DNA from: an uncultured Oscillibacter sp. | Lineage (GTDB): Bacteria; Bacillota; Clostridia; Oscillospirales; Oscillospiraceae | Assembly (NCBI GenBank): GCA_910578935.1 | Contig: CAJTSM010000021.1 | Coordinates: forward strand, 1-20,099 | Length of the DNA stretch: 20,099 nucleotides | Reading direction: 5' to 3' | Shown here: one piece after another, positions 14,201 to 20,099 of the stretch | Layout: every line of letters starts with the position of its first letter | Position numbering within the stretch: position 1 is the first letter of the stretch | The notes under the pieces: model-generated | Told to the model about the DNA's origin: nothing | The model's database searches: none | The model's input: only the letters and a program-made list of their open reading frames with translations | Program-made: the position numbers and the translations under genes

Positions 14201-16054
14201 GAGCAGGGGCGTGGAGGAGCGGCAGTCCGCCGCCTCCACAGCCAGGGCAATGGCTTTCCGTTCCGGGGAACCGGCTTCCAGCACCGGTAAAAGCCGCCGG
14301 GCAAGGCGCATGGCCGCCGCCTTCTGGGGGGCCTCGCCGGTTTTCAGCCACCAGGCGGCAAAACCCGCAAGACTCTCCGTGTCTTGCGGCGCAATCCGCT
14401 CCATGGGCAAGTTCAGCGCCGTGTTCAGCAGGGCAAACGCTCCCTCCGCGTCCTCCGCGGCGGGGTTCTGGTAATGGCGGAAGAGCAGCTCGGAAAAACG
14501 GGGGAAATCCTCGTCGGTACAACCGCCAAGCAAGGCGTCCGCCGCCGTCTTGGCCTGGTAGCGGATCATGCTGATCTGCCGGGGAGTGAGGCGGCGGTCC
14601 GGGTGAATGAGTTTCTCCAAATACTCCGCCCACAGCTCAAAGGGTCGCTCCTCCTGGGAACTGGGCGCCGTTCCCTTGGGCAGTTCTTTTTTGTAGCCGG
14701 AGAGAAACTTGGACAGAATCTGTCCCATCAGCCCCGCCGCCTGGCGGCGGATGTCCCCGTCCGGCTGAAGCAGCAGCTCATAAAGGAATTCCAGGGTCTG
14801 CTCTTTCTGCTCTACGGTCCAATAAGTGAAGTACTCCCGAAAAACGGACACGTAGGCCCGGATGCGGGCGGGGTCCTTCTCGCCTCTCGCCGCCTCCAGG
14901 GTCGCCACGAAAAGCCGCTCCCGGCTCAGGCGGTGCATCAGGCGGATATTGTGGTCCACCGCCGTCCGCCGCAGCCCCAGGACCACTTCGTCCTCATTCA
15001 TCAAGGAGGGGTCTTTCCGGGGCAGCGGCGGGCCCCCGGCCGTGGACAGGGTCACGTCCACGCCGAAGGTCTGGAGATACCCCTCGAAGTCCCGGAGCTT
15101 CAAATAGACATAATCATACCGCCGCCGCTTGGCGGCGTCCACATTGTCCAGCTTGGAGAGAATCACGTCAAAGGCCTCCGCCAGGGAAAAAAGCTTCGCC
15201 CCCTCCCCGCCGCCGGGAAGGCGTTCCTGCTTCACCCGGAAGTCGGCGTAGACCAGCACCAGCGACTCGGAGGACAGGTTCTCCAGCTCCAAATCCCAGA
15301 CGGAGTGGTTGGCGGCAATGCGGCCCAGGGCCCCCAGACCCCGCCAGGCAAACCATTGGTCCGTGTAATAGTAATGGAGGTAAGGCACCCGCTCCCCCGG
15401 CTTGCAGCCGAACTTGCCGATGTCATGGCCCGCGGCGGCGGCGGAGATGAGTCCCAGGTCGATCTTCCCGCCTCCGGCCTTGAAAGCCCGGGCCATCATC
15501 ATGGACACGTGATGAACTCCGGCGATGTGCTCACAGGTGCGGAAGGGGGTCGCCTCCCGCCCCAGACGGAGAAGCTCATAGATATACTCCTCCCGCCAGC
15601 GGCGGAGGAACGAGCGGTACTCCTCCGCCACGGCAGAGGCTTTCAGCTCCTCTTCCGTGCAGAAGGCAAAGTCCAGCCAGAAGTCGAAGGGCAGGGCTTC
15701 CCGCTCTGCGTCGAAGAGAATCTGAAGAAATTGAAGAAAGCACAGCGCCCCGTCACGCTGCCTGGGGGTGTGGTCAGAGTCCTCTTGGGGATAAAGGAGG
15801 GAAACCGCCGTCCGGTAAGCATAGAGGGCCCAGCCCTCCGGGGGCTCTGGGGAGACGGCGTCCAGCGCGGGGCGAAAGGCTTTCAAAGCCCGTTCGCAGG
15901 AGATCCGCTCCCGGATGGGCAGCAGCGGGGCCAGCAGGGCGGGCCAGTCCGGACTGCCCGGCAGAGCCTCCGTATCCGCCCGGGGGCGGGAGAGCTTTCG
16001 CAAAAAAGCCTCCTCTTGAAACGCGCGGGTCATATTTTGGCACAGCTGTTCCAT
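11264..16054 (-). CDS. 1,596-aa fusion: HD domain, helical repeats, NadD-like nucleotidyltransferase, GNAT-like, phosphoribosyltransferase
   Basis: It starts at ATG with GGAGG 6 nt upstream. Domains in order: an HD phosphohydrolase at about 170-320 with His181/182, His210-Asp211 (AAAGHDIGKFG), His250 and Asp271. Next comes an alpha-helical, HEAT-like region at about 400-890. A nucleotidyltransferase (NadD/cytidylyltransferase fold) at about 905-1100 has AAFFPGTFDPFSLSHKG (908-924), VVGSDVVANAS (1001-1011) and an intact ISSTRIREN (1064-1072); its HxGH motif reads SLSH. A GNAT-like segment lies at about 1140-1268 (LLTEVLTRAAEEDCG, LRRQGFV). A phosphoribosyltransferase at about 1300-1540 carries the PRPP loop VMLVDDLLHTG (1407-1417). 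No signal peptide or membrane segment is seen, so it is cytoplasmic. It heads an operon with LDH-like and flavodoxin-like genes. The domains are well supported except GNAT; substrate and product are unknown. Confidence 0.85.
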   Translation of the reverse strand: MEQLCQNMTRAFQEEAFLRKLSRPRADTEALPGSPDWPALLAPLLPIRERISCERALKAFRPALDAVSPEPPEGWALYAYRTAVSLLYPQEDSDHTPRQRDGALCFLQFLQILFDAEREALPFDFWLDFAFCTEEELKASAVAEEYRSFLRRWREEYIYELLRLGREATPFRTCEHIAGVHHVSMMMARAFKAGGGKIDLGLISAAAAGHDIGKFGCKPGERVPYLHYYYTDQWFAWRGLGALGRIAANHSVWDLELENLSSESLVLVYADFRVKQERLPGGGEGAKLFSLAEAFDVILSKLDNVDAAKRRRYDYVYLKLRDFEGYLQTFGVDVTLSTAGGPPLPRKDPSLMNEDEVVLGLRRTAVDHNIRLMHRLSRERLFVATLEAARGEKDPARIRAYVSVFREYFTYWTVEQKEQTLEFLYELLLQPDGDIRRQAAGLMGQILSKFLSGYKKELPKGTAPSSQEERPFELWAEYLEKLIHPDRRLTPRQISMIRYQAKTAADALLGGCTDEDFPRFSELLFRHYQNPAAEDAEGAFALLNTALNLPMERIAPQDTESLAGFAAWWLKTGEAPQKAAAMRLARRLLPVLEAGSPERKAIALAVEAADCRSSTPLLYIRFRLGKLLGLDVSADQELLDQGEAASGVFLDNLKTATPWVLKAVGVEYLLDQARRGEPAAALHIATHFSNLMKVSENVVVRRLAGNALLDVAPMLTPPRRNEVAVELCEALETGQSEISQYIPPYLGQFLLWLTPRELDEILDELLRFLSSSSANVAAAALSTVGALLEHYRVYGKRFREPEEDLSRRRKRMAGLLLKGLDSCMEPVRQEALRVLGEGLFASPFLSYEDKTSLFTLVAKKLLFLIAEQPGGELTFFHTAAALSHIYRFAVKHRIESGPFRFEWRDKAAAFFPGTFDPFSLSHKGIVTAIRDLGMEVYLAVDEFSWSKKAQPSLIRRQIVSMSVADEFGVYLFPHDIPVNLATPEDLSRLRQVFAGRELYLVVGSDVVANASSYKVPPREGSVHSLNHIVFRRSSDAEGREIDADLSRITGRVIQLQLPTHLEDISSTRIRENIDLGRDVSNLVDPTVQDLIYRNSLYLREPQYKQLVRASLLDFVRIASPDRGLWEELGKELGPLPPMDPRDSVFLLRASGPRPRILGFLTTRVVNSGELYGAFGSEELAHWVRTRTAGRIQLLTGLWAARTPRGSYDVRQLLLTEVLTRAAEEDCGYAVWWGPSDPAGLDMLRRQGFVSAEPGTPKPLLLVDMRSPAVLVQNIPTTLKEPFASDRQVAAAMGAAHLRLQEAVCGLYPGALVLSLNAEVIYHRLVRKLTEENGVPAEPQTPRVLGPKMCVPFGKILRGNAVPNTVTKTIHTDKVFAPDLHSFSIAPFPGYAPLESQIRTVRSFRRPVMLVDDLLHTGNRINALDPLFRREELEIDRCVVGLLSGRGRDLMAARGRKVDSVYFVPDLRAWFVESTMYPFIGGDAVDKAIPSVPGLTPAVNLILPYAFPKFYRQCGREAVFRFSRTCIENSRDILLALERAYRERFSRNLTLSRLSEAVILPLSPDKGAALRYDPNLSASVCLEGDLRQLDRMRELLK

Positions 16055-16101
16055 GGGTTCCTCCGTTCCGCCCAGGGAGGGCTCGTGGTTTCGATGTCTC
16101 C

Positions 16102-16130
16102 AGTATACCGCAGTTGGCCGCCGGGGGGAA
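16102..16130 (-). promoter_or_regulatory. Candidate promoter of the HD/nucleotidyltransferase operon
   Basis: On the - strand TATACT (16107-16102) is a good -10. A weak -35, TTCCCC (16130-16125), lies 17 nt upstream. The site is between the terminator of the preceding operon and the ATG at 16054, the only place a dedicated promoter could be. Confidence 0.5.
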
Positions 16131-16140
16131 GGGGGAAACG

Positions 16141-16180
16141 AAAAAAAGCCGCCCCCCTTCGCGGCTGTGAAGCGGGGCGG
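16141..16180 (-). terminator. Intrinsic terminator of the pyr operon
   Basis: On the - strand, CCGCCCC-G-CTTC (16180-16169) pairs with GAAG-G-GGGGCGG (16160-16149) with one G-G mismatch, around an 8-nt loop. A C (16148) then seven T (16147-16141) follow. It lies 16 nt beyond the stop of the 56-aa ORF and separates the pyr operon from the next one. Confidence 0.85.
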
Positions 16181-16195
16181 GAATTGCCGGAGGAA

Positions 16196-16366
16196 CTATT
16201 TTTCCAGAGACTCGGGGGAGTCGCCGGGGTCGTCCTCTCTCTGGGAGATATAGACTTCCTCCGTATGGTACAGGGCCTCTCTGAGACGCTCTTTTGCCGT
16301 GCCGATGTTCAGCTTGTCCGGCTCGTCCAGGGCCGCCCGCAGGCCGCGGGTCAAAAGCCTCTCCAT
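16196..16366 (-). CDS. Small hypothetical protein, 56 aa
   Basis: This short ORF starts at ATG 16366, one nt after the TAA of the IMP cyclohydrolase gene, and ends at TAG just before the terminator. The product begins MERLLTRGLRAALDEPDKL and ends DDPGDSPESLEK: an amphipathic basic helix, then an acidic tail, with no Cys or membrane segment. No clear Shine-Dalgarno site is seen, so expression would depend on coupling with the upstream stop. Position inside the operon and a continuous frame up to the terminator support it as a gene. No function can be given. Confidence 0.5.
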   Translation of the reverse strand: MERLLTRGLRAALDEPDKLNIGTAKERLREALYHTEEVYISQREDDPGDSPESLEK

Positions 16367-16367
16367 A

Positions 16368-17072
16368 TTAGTAGCGGTTCCGGATCACGTCCCGGTGGGT
16401 CCCGTCCGCCAGGTCCACAAAACGGACAAACAAGGACACCTTGTTCTCGGGGTCCAACGCCTCCCAGACCTGCTCCGCCAGGCTCTCGGGGCTCTCCGCC
16501 TCCAGGGCCACCCGCTCCGGGTCCCCCTCAAAAGAGGGCAGGGGATTCCCGTCCCCCAAATAGGTGTGGAGAAAGCGGCCCTCCCCGGCAAGGGGCGCGT
16601 CATAGTGGTAAAAGTACCGGCAGCAACAGGCCGGGTCCCCTTCCGCGCTTTTCAAAATGGAGAGCTGGAAGCTGCCGTCGGGGCTCAGCAAACCGGAGAT
16701 GCGGGGGGTGTAGTTGGGCCCGTCGGGCTCGAAGGTACGGCTCTTCAGCGCCTCGGCAAAGGTCCTGCCCTCTAAAATGTAGTCCCGGACGGTGTCGGTC
16801 TGGTCCCCGTTGGTGACGATGAGGTCCCGGCCCACTTTGCGGACCGGGTGGTAGATAATGAGACTGGGGTCCGTCATCTTGGCGGCATCCGCGGCCTCCG
16901 TGCGGATGCCGTCCTCCGTGGGTGCGAAGACCCGGTTTCTGGAATTCTCGCTCCGGCCCATGATGAAGTACACGGCCACGGCATACTTTCCGTCCGCGCT
17001 CTTCCCCAGGACCAGCCCGCGGCCGGGGTAGGAGTTGCCTTTCAGCAGGTCTGATAAATTCAGTTTTTTCAT
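16368..17072 (-). CDS. IMP cyclohydrolase (PurO-type family)
   Basis: This encodes 234 aa. The ATG at 17072 is chosen because GGAGG lies 6 nt upstream; an in-frame TTG two codons earlier is ignored. The N-terminal motif SYPGRGLVLGKSADGKYAVAVYF then IMGRSENSRNRVF (14-49) is the hallmark of the IMP_cyclohyd family (PurO-like), as found in archaea and some Clostridia. This enzyme closes the ring of FAICAR to give IMP, the last step of purine synthesis, in place of the C-terminal activity of PurH. There is a CCC triplet at 149-151 and a FYHYDAP segment at 154-160. It lies 21 nt after the metallopeptidase gene in the pyr operon, so one transcript would serve pyrimidine and purine synthesis. Substrate assignment follows the family, not direct evidence. 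Confidence 0.75.
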   Translation of the reverse strand: MKKLNLSDLLKGNSYPGRGLVLGKSADGKYAVAVYFIMGRSENSRNRVFAPTEDGIRTEAADAAKMTDPSLIIYHPVRKVGRDLIVTNGDQTDTVRDYILEGRTFAEALKSRTFEPDGPNYTPRISGLLSPDGSFQLSILKSAEGDPACCCRYFYHYDAPLAGEGRFLHTYLGDGNPLPSFEGDPERVALEAESPESLAEQVWEALDPENKVSLFVRFVDLADGTHRDVIRNRY

Positions 17073-17093
17073 ATCCAACCTCCGTGTTGAAAT

Positions 17094-17615
17094 TCAGTTC
17101 ATCGAAAGCAGCCTCTTCCTCTCCCGCCAGTCCGGGAGATACCGCGCCAGCAGCGCGTAAAACCCCGGTCCATGGTTCTTCTCCCGGATGTGGCAGAGCT
17201 CATGAACCACTACCAGCTCCACGGCGGGCTCCGGACAGCGCATCAGAAAGCAGGAAAAGCACAGGCTGTTTTTTGCCGAGCAGCTGCCGTAGCGCTTTCG
17301 GGCCGCCGTCACCTTGAAGCCGGTGGGACGCACGCCCATTTTTTCGCTCCACCGGGCGATTTTTTCCGGCAGTTCCGCCCGGGCCCGGGCCTTCAGGGCC
17401 TCAATCTCCGCCGCTGTGGGGGCGGGTGGGCGGCTGGCGGCCCTCTCCCGCTGAATGGTCAGGTGTTTTTCAATCCAGGCGGCGTGGGCGGAAACAAAGG
17501 CGTCAATCCGCGCCTGGGCGCAGCGCAGGGGGGCCCGGACCAGCAGCCGCCCGTCTGCGGTGACCTCCAGGGCCAGGGTTTTCCGCCTGGATCGGATCAG
17601 GTCATAATGTTCCAT
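17094..17615 (-). CDS. YgjP/DUF45-type zinc metallopeptidase
   Basis: This encodes 173 aa. The zinc motif HELCH (residues 138-142) with Glu139 and a third ligand His148 in NHGPGFY is characteristic of the YgjP-like/DUF45 family. The upstream RYGSCSAKNSLCF (109-120) matches the family's R-W-G-S-C segment with Tyr for Trp. The N-terminus (EHYDLIRSRRKTLALEV) matches the usual start of these proteins; it is somewhat shorter than many relatives. The only Shine-Dalgarno candidate (GGAGG) is about 15 nt from the ATG, which is long. It is cytoplasmic and its physiological substrate is unknown. No promoter is visible in the 66 nt after pyrI, so it is probably part of the pyr transcript. Confidence 0.88.
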   Translation of the reverse strand: MEHYDLIRSRRKTLALEVTADGRLLVRAPLRCAQARIDAFVSAHAAWIEKHLTIQRERAASRPPAPTAAEIEALKARARAELPEKIARWSEKMGVRPTGFKVTAARKRYGSCSAKNSLCFSCFLMRCPEPAVELVVVHELCHIREKNHGPGFYALLARYLPDWRERKRLLSMN

Positions 17616-17681
17616 TTCTGTCAGGCCGATCCTCCGTTTCCGCCGCTCCGGCCCGGCCGGTGGGCAGGTCTTCCCGGCATG

Positions 17682-18110
17682 TTAAAAATTTTTCTTTCCC
17701 TTGGCCGTGTCGCAGTAGGCGCAGCGGTAAACATGCCGCTCCGGATCACTGAGGAGAAACACCGCGTCCAGCTGGGGCTCCGCCACGGTGATGCACCGGG
17801 GGTTTTTGCAGCGGATGATATTCACCAGTTTTTTGGGGGGCTGGAGGCGGCGCTTTTCCACCCGCCGGCCGTCCCGAATGATATTGACGGTGATTTTGTC
17901 GTCGATATAGCCCAGCACATCCACATCTACGTCCAGGGGGGAATCAATTTTGATGATGTCCTTTTTCCCCATCCGGCCGCTGCGGACGTTCTTGATAATG
18001 GCCACGGAGCAGTCCAGCCGGTCCAGGTGAAGATATTTATAGATGTCCATGCTCTTGCCCGCCTGAATGTGATCCAGGACCACGCCGTCTTGAATGCTGT
18101 CGATGTTCAT
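17682..18110 (-). CDS. pyrI: Aspartate carbamoyltransferase regulatory subunit
   Basis: This encodes 142 aa, near the usual PyrI length. The N-terminal allosteric domain includes IQDGVVLDHIQAGKSMDIYKYL (6-27) and the effector-site region. The C-terminal zinc domain has the four Cys that hold the structural zinc and contact the catalytic subunit: CKNPRC (101-106) and CAYC (130-133). PyrI lets CTP and ATP tune aspartate carbamoyltransferase. GGGGAG lies 6 nt before the ATG, and the gene follows pyrB by 18 nt, as expected for subunits made together. The zinc domain lacks none of its ligands, so a functional PyrB-PyrI holoenzyme is expected. Confidence 0.95.
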   Translation of the reverse strand: MNIDSIQDGVVLDHIQAGKSMDIYKYLHLDRLDCSVAIIKNVRSGRMGKKDIIKIDSPLDVDVDVLGYIDDKITVNIIRDGRRVEKRRLQPPKKLVNIIRCKNPRCITVAEPQLDAVFLLSDPERHVYRCAYCDTAKGKKNF

Positions 18111-18128
18111 AGAGTGCTCCCCTTTCCT

Positions 18129-19049
18129 TTAGACGCGGATGTCCAGCAGCTTTAAAATCAGGGCCATGCGTATGAACTTGCCGTTTTTCACCTGCTTCCA
18201 GTAGGCGGCCCGGGGGTCCTTGTCCACCGCCACGGAAATTTCGTTCACCCGCGGCAGGGGGTGGAGGATGGACAGGTCCTGTTTGGCGTTTTCCAGCTTT
18301 TCCGGGGTGAGGATGTAGCTGTCCTTCAGGCGGAGGTAATCCTCTTCGTTGAAGAACCGCTCCTTTTGGACCCGGGTCATATAGAGAATGTCCAGATCCG
18401 GGATGACGGCGTCCAAGCTGTCGGTCTGCCGGTAGGGGATGCCCCTCTTTTTCAGGGCCTCCTCCTTCACATAGCGCGGAAGCTTCAGCTCCGCGGGAGA
18501 GATGAGGACAAATTTGATGTTTTCATACCGGCTGAGGGCATTTACCAGGGAGTGAACCGTCCGGCCGAACTTCAGGTCCCCGCAAAAGCCGATGGTAAAG
18601 CCGTCCAGCCGCCCCTTCTCCCGGTGGATAGTGAGAAGGTCCGTCAGGGTCTGGGTGGGGTGGTTGTGGCCCCCGTCTCCGGCGTTGATAATGGGGACCT
18701 CGCTGAACTGGGCGGCGGCGTAGGGCGCGCCCTCCTTGGGGTGGCGCATGGCGATCACGTCGGCATAGCAGCTGACGGTGTGGACGGTATCTCCCACGGT
18801 TTCCCCTTTGGCGGTGGAACTGGAGGCGGCCTCCGAAAAGCCCAGGACGCTGCCCCCCAGGGCCAGCATGGCGGACTCAAAGGAGAGGCGGGTGCGGGTG
18901 GAGGGCTCGAAGAACAGGGTGGCCAGCTGCTTGTGGGCGCAGGCGTCCTGGTATTTAGCGGGGTTTGCGATGATATCCTCCGCCGTGTCGATCAGCTCGC
19001 CGATTTCCTCCACCGTGAGGTCGGTGACATCAATGATGTTTCTGGGCAT
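18129..19049 (-). CDS. pyrB: Aspartate carbamoyltransferase catalytic subunit
   Basis: This encodes 306 aa and catalyses carbamoyl phosphate plus aspartate to N-carbamoyl-aspartate, the committed step of pyrimidine synthesis. I chose ATG 19049 (product MPRNIIDVTDL) because AAAGGAG is 5 nt upstream; a longer in-frame extension would overlap the preceding small gene. Motifs: FFEPSTRTRLSFESAM for carbamoyl-phosphate binding, SSTAKGET for the 80s-type loop, HNHPTQTLTDLLTI, and ILHPLPRVNEI for aspartate binding. All catalytic segments are intact. It is a PyrI-associated class enzyme, in agreement with pyrI directly downstream. Confidence 0.97.
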   Translation of the reverse strand: MPRNIIDVTDLTVEEIGELIDTAEDIIANPAKYQDACAHKQLATLFFEPSTRTRLSFESAMLALGGSVLGFSEAASSSTAKGETVGDTVHTVSCYADVIAMRHPKEGAPYAAAQFSEVPIINAGDGGHNHPTQTLTDLLTIHREKGRLDGFTIGFCGDLKFGRTVHSLVNALSRYENIKFVLISPAELKLPRYVKEEALKKRGIPYRQTDSLDAVIPDLDILYMTRVQKERFFNEEDYLRLKDSYILTPEKLENAKQDLSILHPLPRVNEISVAVDKDPRAAYWKQVKNGKFIRMALILKLLDIRV

Positions 19050-19084
19050 ATAGGCTCCTTTCTGAGCAAAAAAGTCAAGGGGAT

Positions 19085-19279
19085 TCATTTCCTGCGGCTC
19101 CACACGGCACGCAGCGCCATCGTGGTCAGGGACATCACAAGAATCCGCCACAGTCCCAGATGCGTCTGGGCCGGCGGAAAACCCCGGAGCGACCAGACAA
19201 GGGCGGTTCCCAGCAGGAGAACCAAGGCAAATTCCAGGCAAACCAAGACATTCGAACGCCCGTGTTTTTTATACCGCAT
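19085..19279 (-). CDS. Small membrane protein between pyrE and pyrB, 64 aa
   Basis: This ORF begins at ATG 19279, one nt after the pyrE stop, so its translation is probably coupled to pyrE; the ribosome site is weak. The product has a basic start (MRYKKHGRSN), a hydrophobic segment at about 11-31 (VLVCLEFALVLLLGTALVWSL), a short loop, a second hydrophobic segment at about 45-58, and a basic end (WSRRK). That is two predicted membrane helices with a short hairpin. It is not a known pyr enzyme and I do not recognise the family. It sits 35 nt upstream of pyrB and is therefore inside the operon. Confidence 0.6.
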   Translation of the reverse strand: MRYKKHGRSNVLVCLEFALVLLLGTALVWSLRGFPPAQTHLGLWRILVMSLTTMALRAVWSRRK

Positions 19280-19280
19280 C

Positions 19281-19916
19281 TTACTCAATCCAGCTCTCAT
19301 CCGATGGATTTGCCCGGAATTTTTTCAGCCGGTCAATATCTTCAGGCCGGATCTTCCCCTCCGCCGCGGCGATGTCGCACACCGCGTCAAAGTTGGACAG
19401 GCTGACATTGGTCACATTCGCCGCCGCCAGCCGCTCCAGGCCCTTCCGGAGGCCATAGGTGAAGATGGACACAATGCCCAGCACTTCCGCCCCGGCTTCC
19501 CGCAGGGCTTCCACCACATCAATACAGCTTCCGCCGGTGGAGATCAAGTCCTCCACCACCACGACTCGCGCTCCGGGCTCCAGCCTGCCCTCAATGCGGT
19601 TCTGCCGTCCGTGGTCCTTGCCGCTGGAGCGGACGTAACCCATGGGCAGGCCCATGAGATGCCCCACGATGGCGGCGTGGGCAATGCCGGCGGTGGAGGT
19701 GCCCATGAGAACCTCCACATTGGGGTAGTGTTTGCAGATCAGGTCCACCAGGCCCTCCTCCACATGGGTCCGGACCGTTGGCGCCGTGAGAGTCAGGCGG
19801 TTGTCGCAGTAGATGGGGCTCTTGATGCCGCTGGCCCAGGTGAAGGGCTCGTCCGGGCGGAGGAACACCGCTCCGATGGACAAGAGGTCGTGGGCAATGG
19901 TGTGTTCACGGGTCAT
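19281..19916 (-). CDS. pyrE: Orotate phosphoribosyltransferase
   Basis: This encodes 211 aa and converts orotate and PRPP to orotidine 5'-phosphate. The start at 19916 is preferred over an in-frame ATG 27 nt upstream because AAAGGAG lies 8 nt before it. The PRPP-binding loop RVVVVEDLISTGGS (117-130) is intact. FTWASGIKSPIYCDNR (25-40) is the orotate-binding N-terminal segment. YVRSSGKDHGRQNRIEG (94-110) is the flexible catalytic loop with its Lys and His. It is the first gene of the operon in this window and stands after a structured leader. No PyrR-binding consensus was recognised by eye in that leader. Confidence 0.96.
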   Translation of the reverse strand: MTREHTIAHDLLSIGAVFLRPDEPFTWASGIKSPIYCDNRLTLTAPTVRTHVEEGLVDLICKHYPNVEVLMGTSTAGIAHAAIVGHLMGLPMGYVRSSGKDHGRQNRIEGRLEPGARVVVVEDLISTGGSCIDVVEALREAGAEVLGIVSIFTYGLRKGLERLAAANVTNVSLSNFDAVCDIAAAEGKIRPEDIDRLKKFRANPSDESWIE

Positions 19917-19943
19917 GTGCAGGACTCCTTTCTTACTTTCCAT

Positions 19944-20082
19944 GGGGAAGCCGCCTCAGCACCTGGAGGACGGTTTCCCCTGCGTACTCCTAGAGTCTTC
20001 AAACTCCCAAAACACAGTCTTGGAGTATCTTTTGCCCAAGGGGCTGAGCTGTCTGTAAGCGGCAAAGCCGCATACAGGCAGC
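19944..20082 (-). promoter_or_regulatory. Structured leader upstream of pyrE (candidate cis-regulatory RNA or dispersed repeat)
   Basis: Read on the - strand there are three separate helices. (a) 20082-20067 pairs with 20063-20048 over 16 positions with one A-A mismatch, one G-T wobble and an AAA (TTT) loop. (b) TACTCC at 20027-20022 pairs with GGAGTA at 19990-19985 and encloses a smaller GAGT/ACTC hairpin. (c) GGGGAA...CCG...CCTC at 19980 onwards pairs with GAGG.CGG...TTCCCC ending at 19944, with one bulged T and an A-C mismatch. No T-run follows any helix, so this is not a simple terminator. No known riboswitch consensus was recognised. Confidence 0.45.
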
Positions 20083-20099
20083 CGGTCCCGCCGCGCCGC

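Noticed and set aside
11264..16054. The operon as an antiphage defence system
   Set aside because: HD and nucleotidyltransferase domains occur in defence, but there is no effector (nuclease, membrane pore, TIR, NADase), no nearby mobile or defence genes, and the nucleotidyltransferase is NadD/CCT-like, not CD-NTase-like.
14384..16816. 810-aa open frame on the + strand antisense to the megaprotein and beyond
   Set aside because: It runs opposite to a gene with clear catalytic motifs, crosses the intergenic terminator and promoter, and has a Gly/Arg/Pro/Gln-rich composition typical of the complement of GC-rich codons.
19050..19241. N-terminal extension of PyrB
   Set aside because: PyrB alignment starts at MPRNIIDVTDL with a strong ribosome site; the extension overlaps the small membrane protein gene in another frame.

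Overview
The window is GC-rich bacterial DNA with tightly packed genes, purine-rich Shine-Dalgarno sites (AGGAG, GGAGG) and surface proteins of the S-layer/SLH type. A DUF1836 gene, a DegV-type lipid-binding protein, and pyrB with a separate pyrI are also present. Together these suggest a Gram-positive anaerobe of the Clostridia, most likely a gut Oscillospiraceae relative (Flavonifractor/Lawsonibacter/Oscillibacter type). That placement is inference from gene content and style; no 16S or marker comparison was possible.

Layout. (1) 1-4311 (+) is the 3' part of a very large beta-rich surface protein with codon use unlike the rest of the window. It ends in a bidirectional terminator shared with a convergent small tail-fibre-like gene (4385-4948, -). 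(2) 5061-7533 (+) is a promoter followed by a three-gene operon: DUF1836 regulator, DegV family protein, prmA. (3) 7534-7772 is an unusual intergenic block: a 25-nt terminator hairpin appears twice as a direct repeat around three further strong hairpins. (4) 7773-8945 (-) encodes an exported SLH-domain protein with a degenerate C-terminal domain. (5) 9007-16130 (-) is a three-gene operon headed by a 1,596-residue protein. That protein combines an HD domain, a long helical-repeat region, a NadD/cytidylyltransferase-like domain, a GNAT-like region and a C-terminal phosphoribosyltransferase. It is followed by a lactate/malate-dehydrogenase-like protein and a flavodoxin-like protein. (6) 16141-19916 (-) is a pyrimidine-centred operon: pyrE, a 64-aa membrane protein, pyrB, pyrI, a YgjP-like metallopeptidase, a PurO-type IMP cyclohydrolase and a 56-aa ORF, closed by a terminator. 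A structured leader lies upstream of pyrE and runs off the window.

How the parts fit. The pyr operon makes OMP and carbamoyl-aspartate intermediates and appears to carry one purine step (IMP ring closure) on the same transcript. The operon at 9.0-16.1 kb is the best candidate for an undescribed system. Its first gene joins base/PRPP chemistry, nucleotidyl transfer, a metal-dependent phosphohydrolase and possibly acyl transfer in one chain, and is co-transcribed with two probable nucleotide- or flavin-binding redox proteins. This looks like a nucleotide or cofactor pathway of unknown product, but its function is not established from sequence alone.
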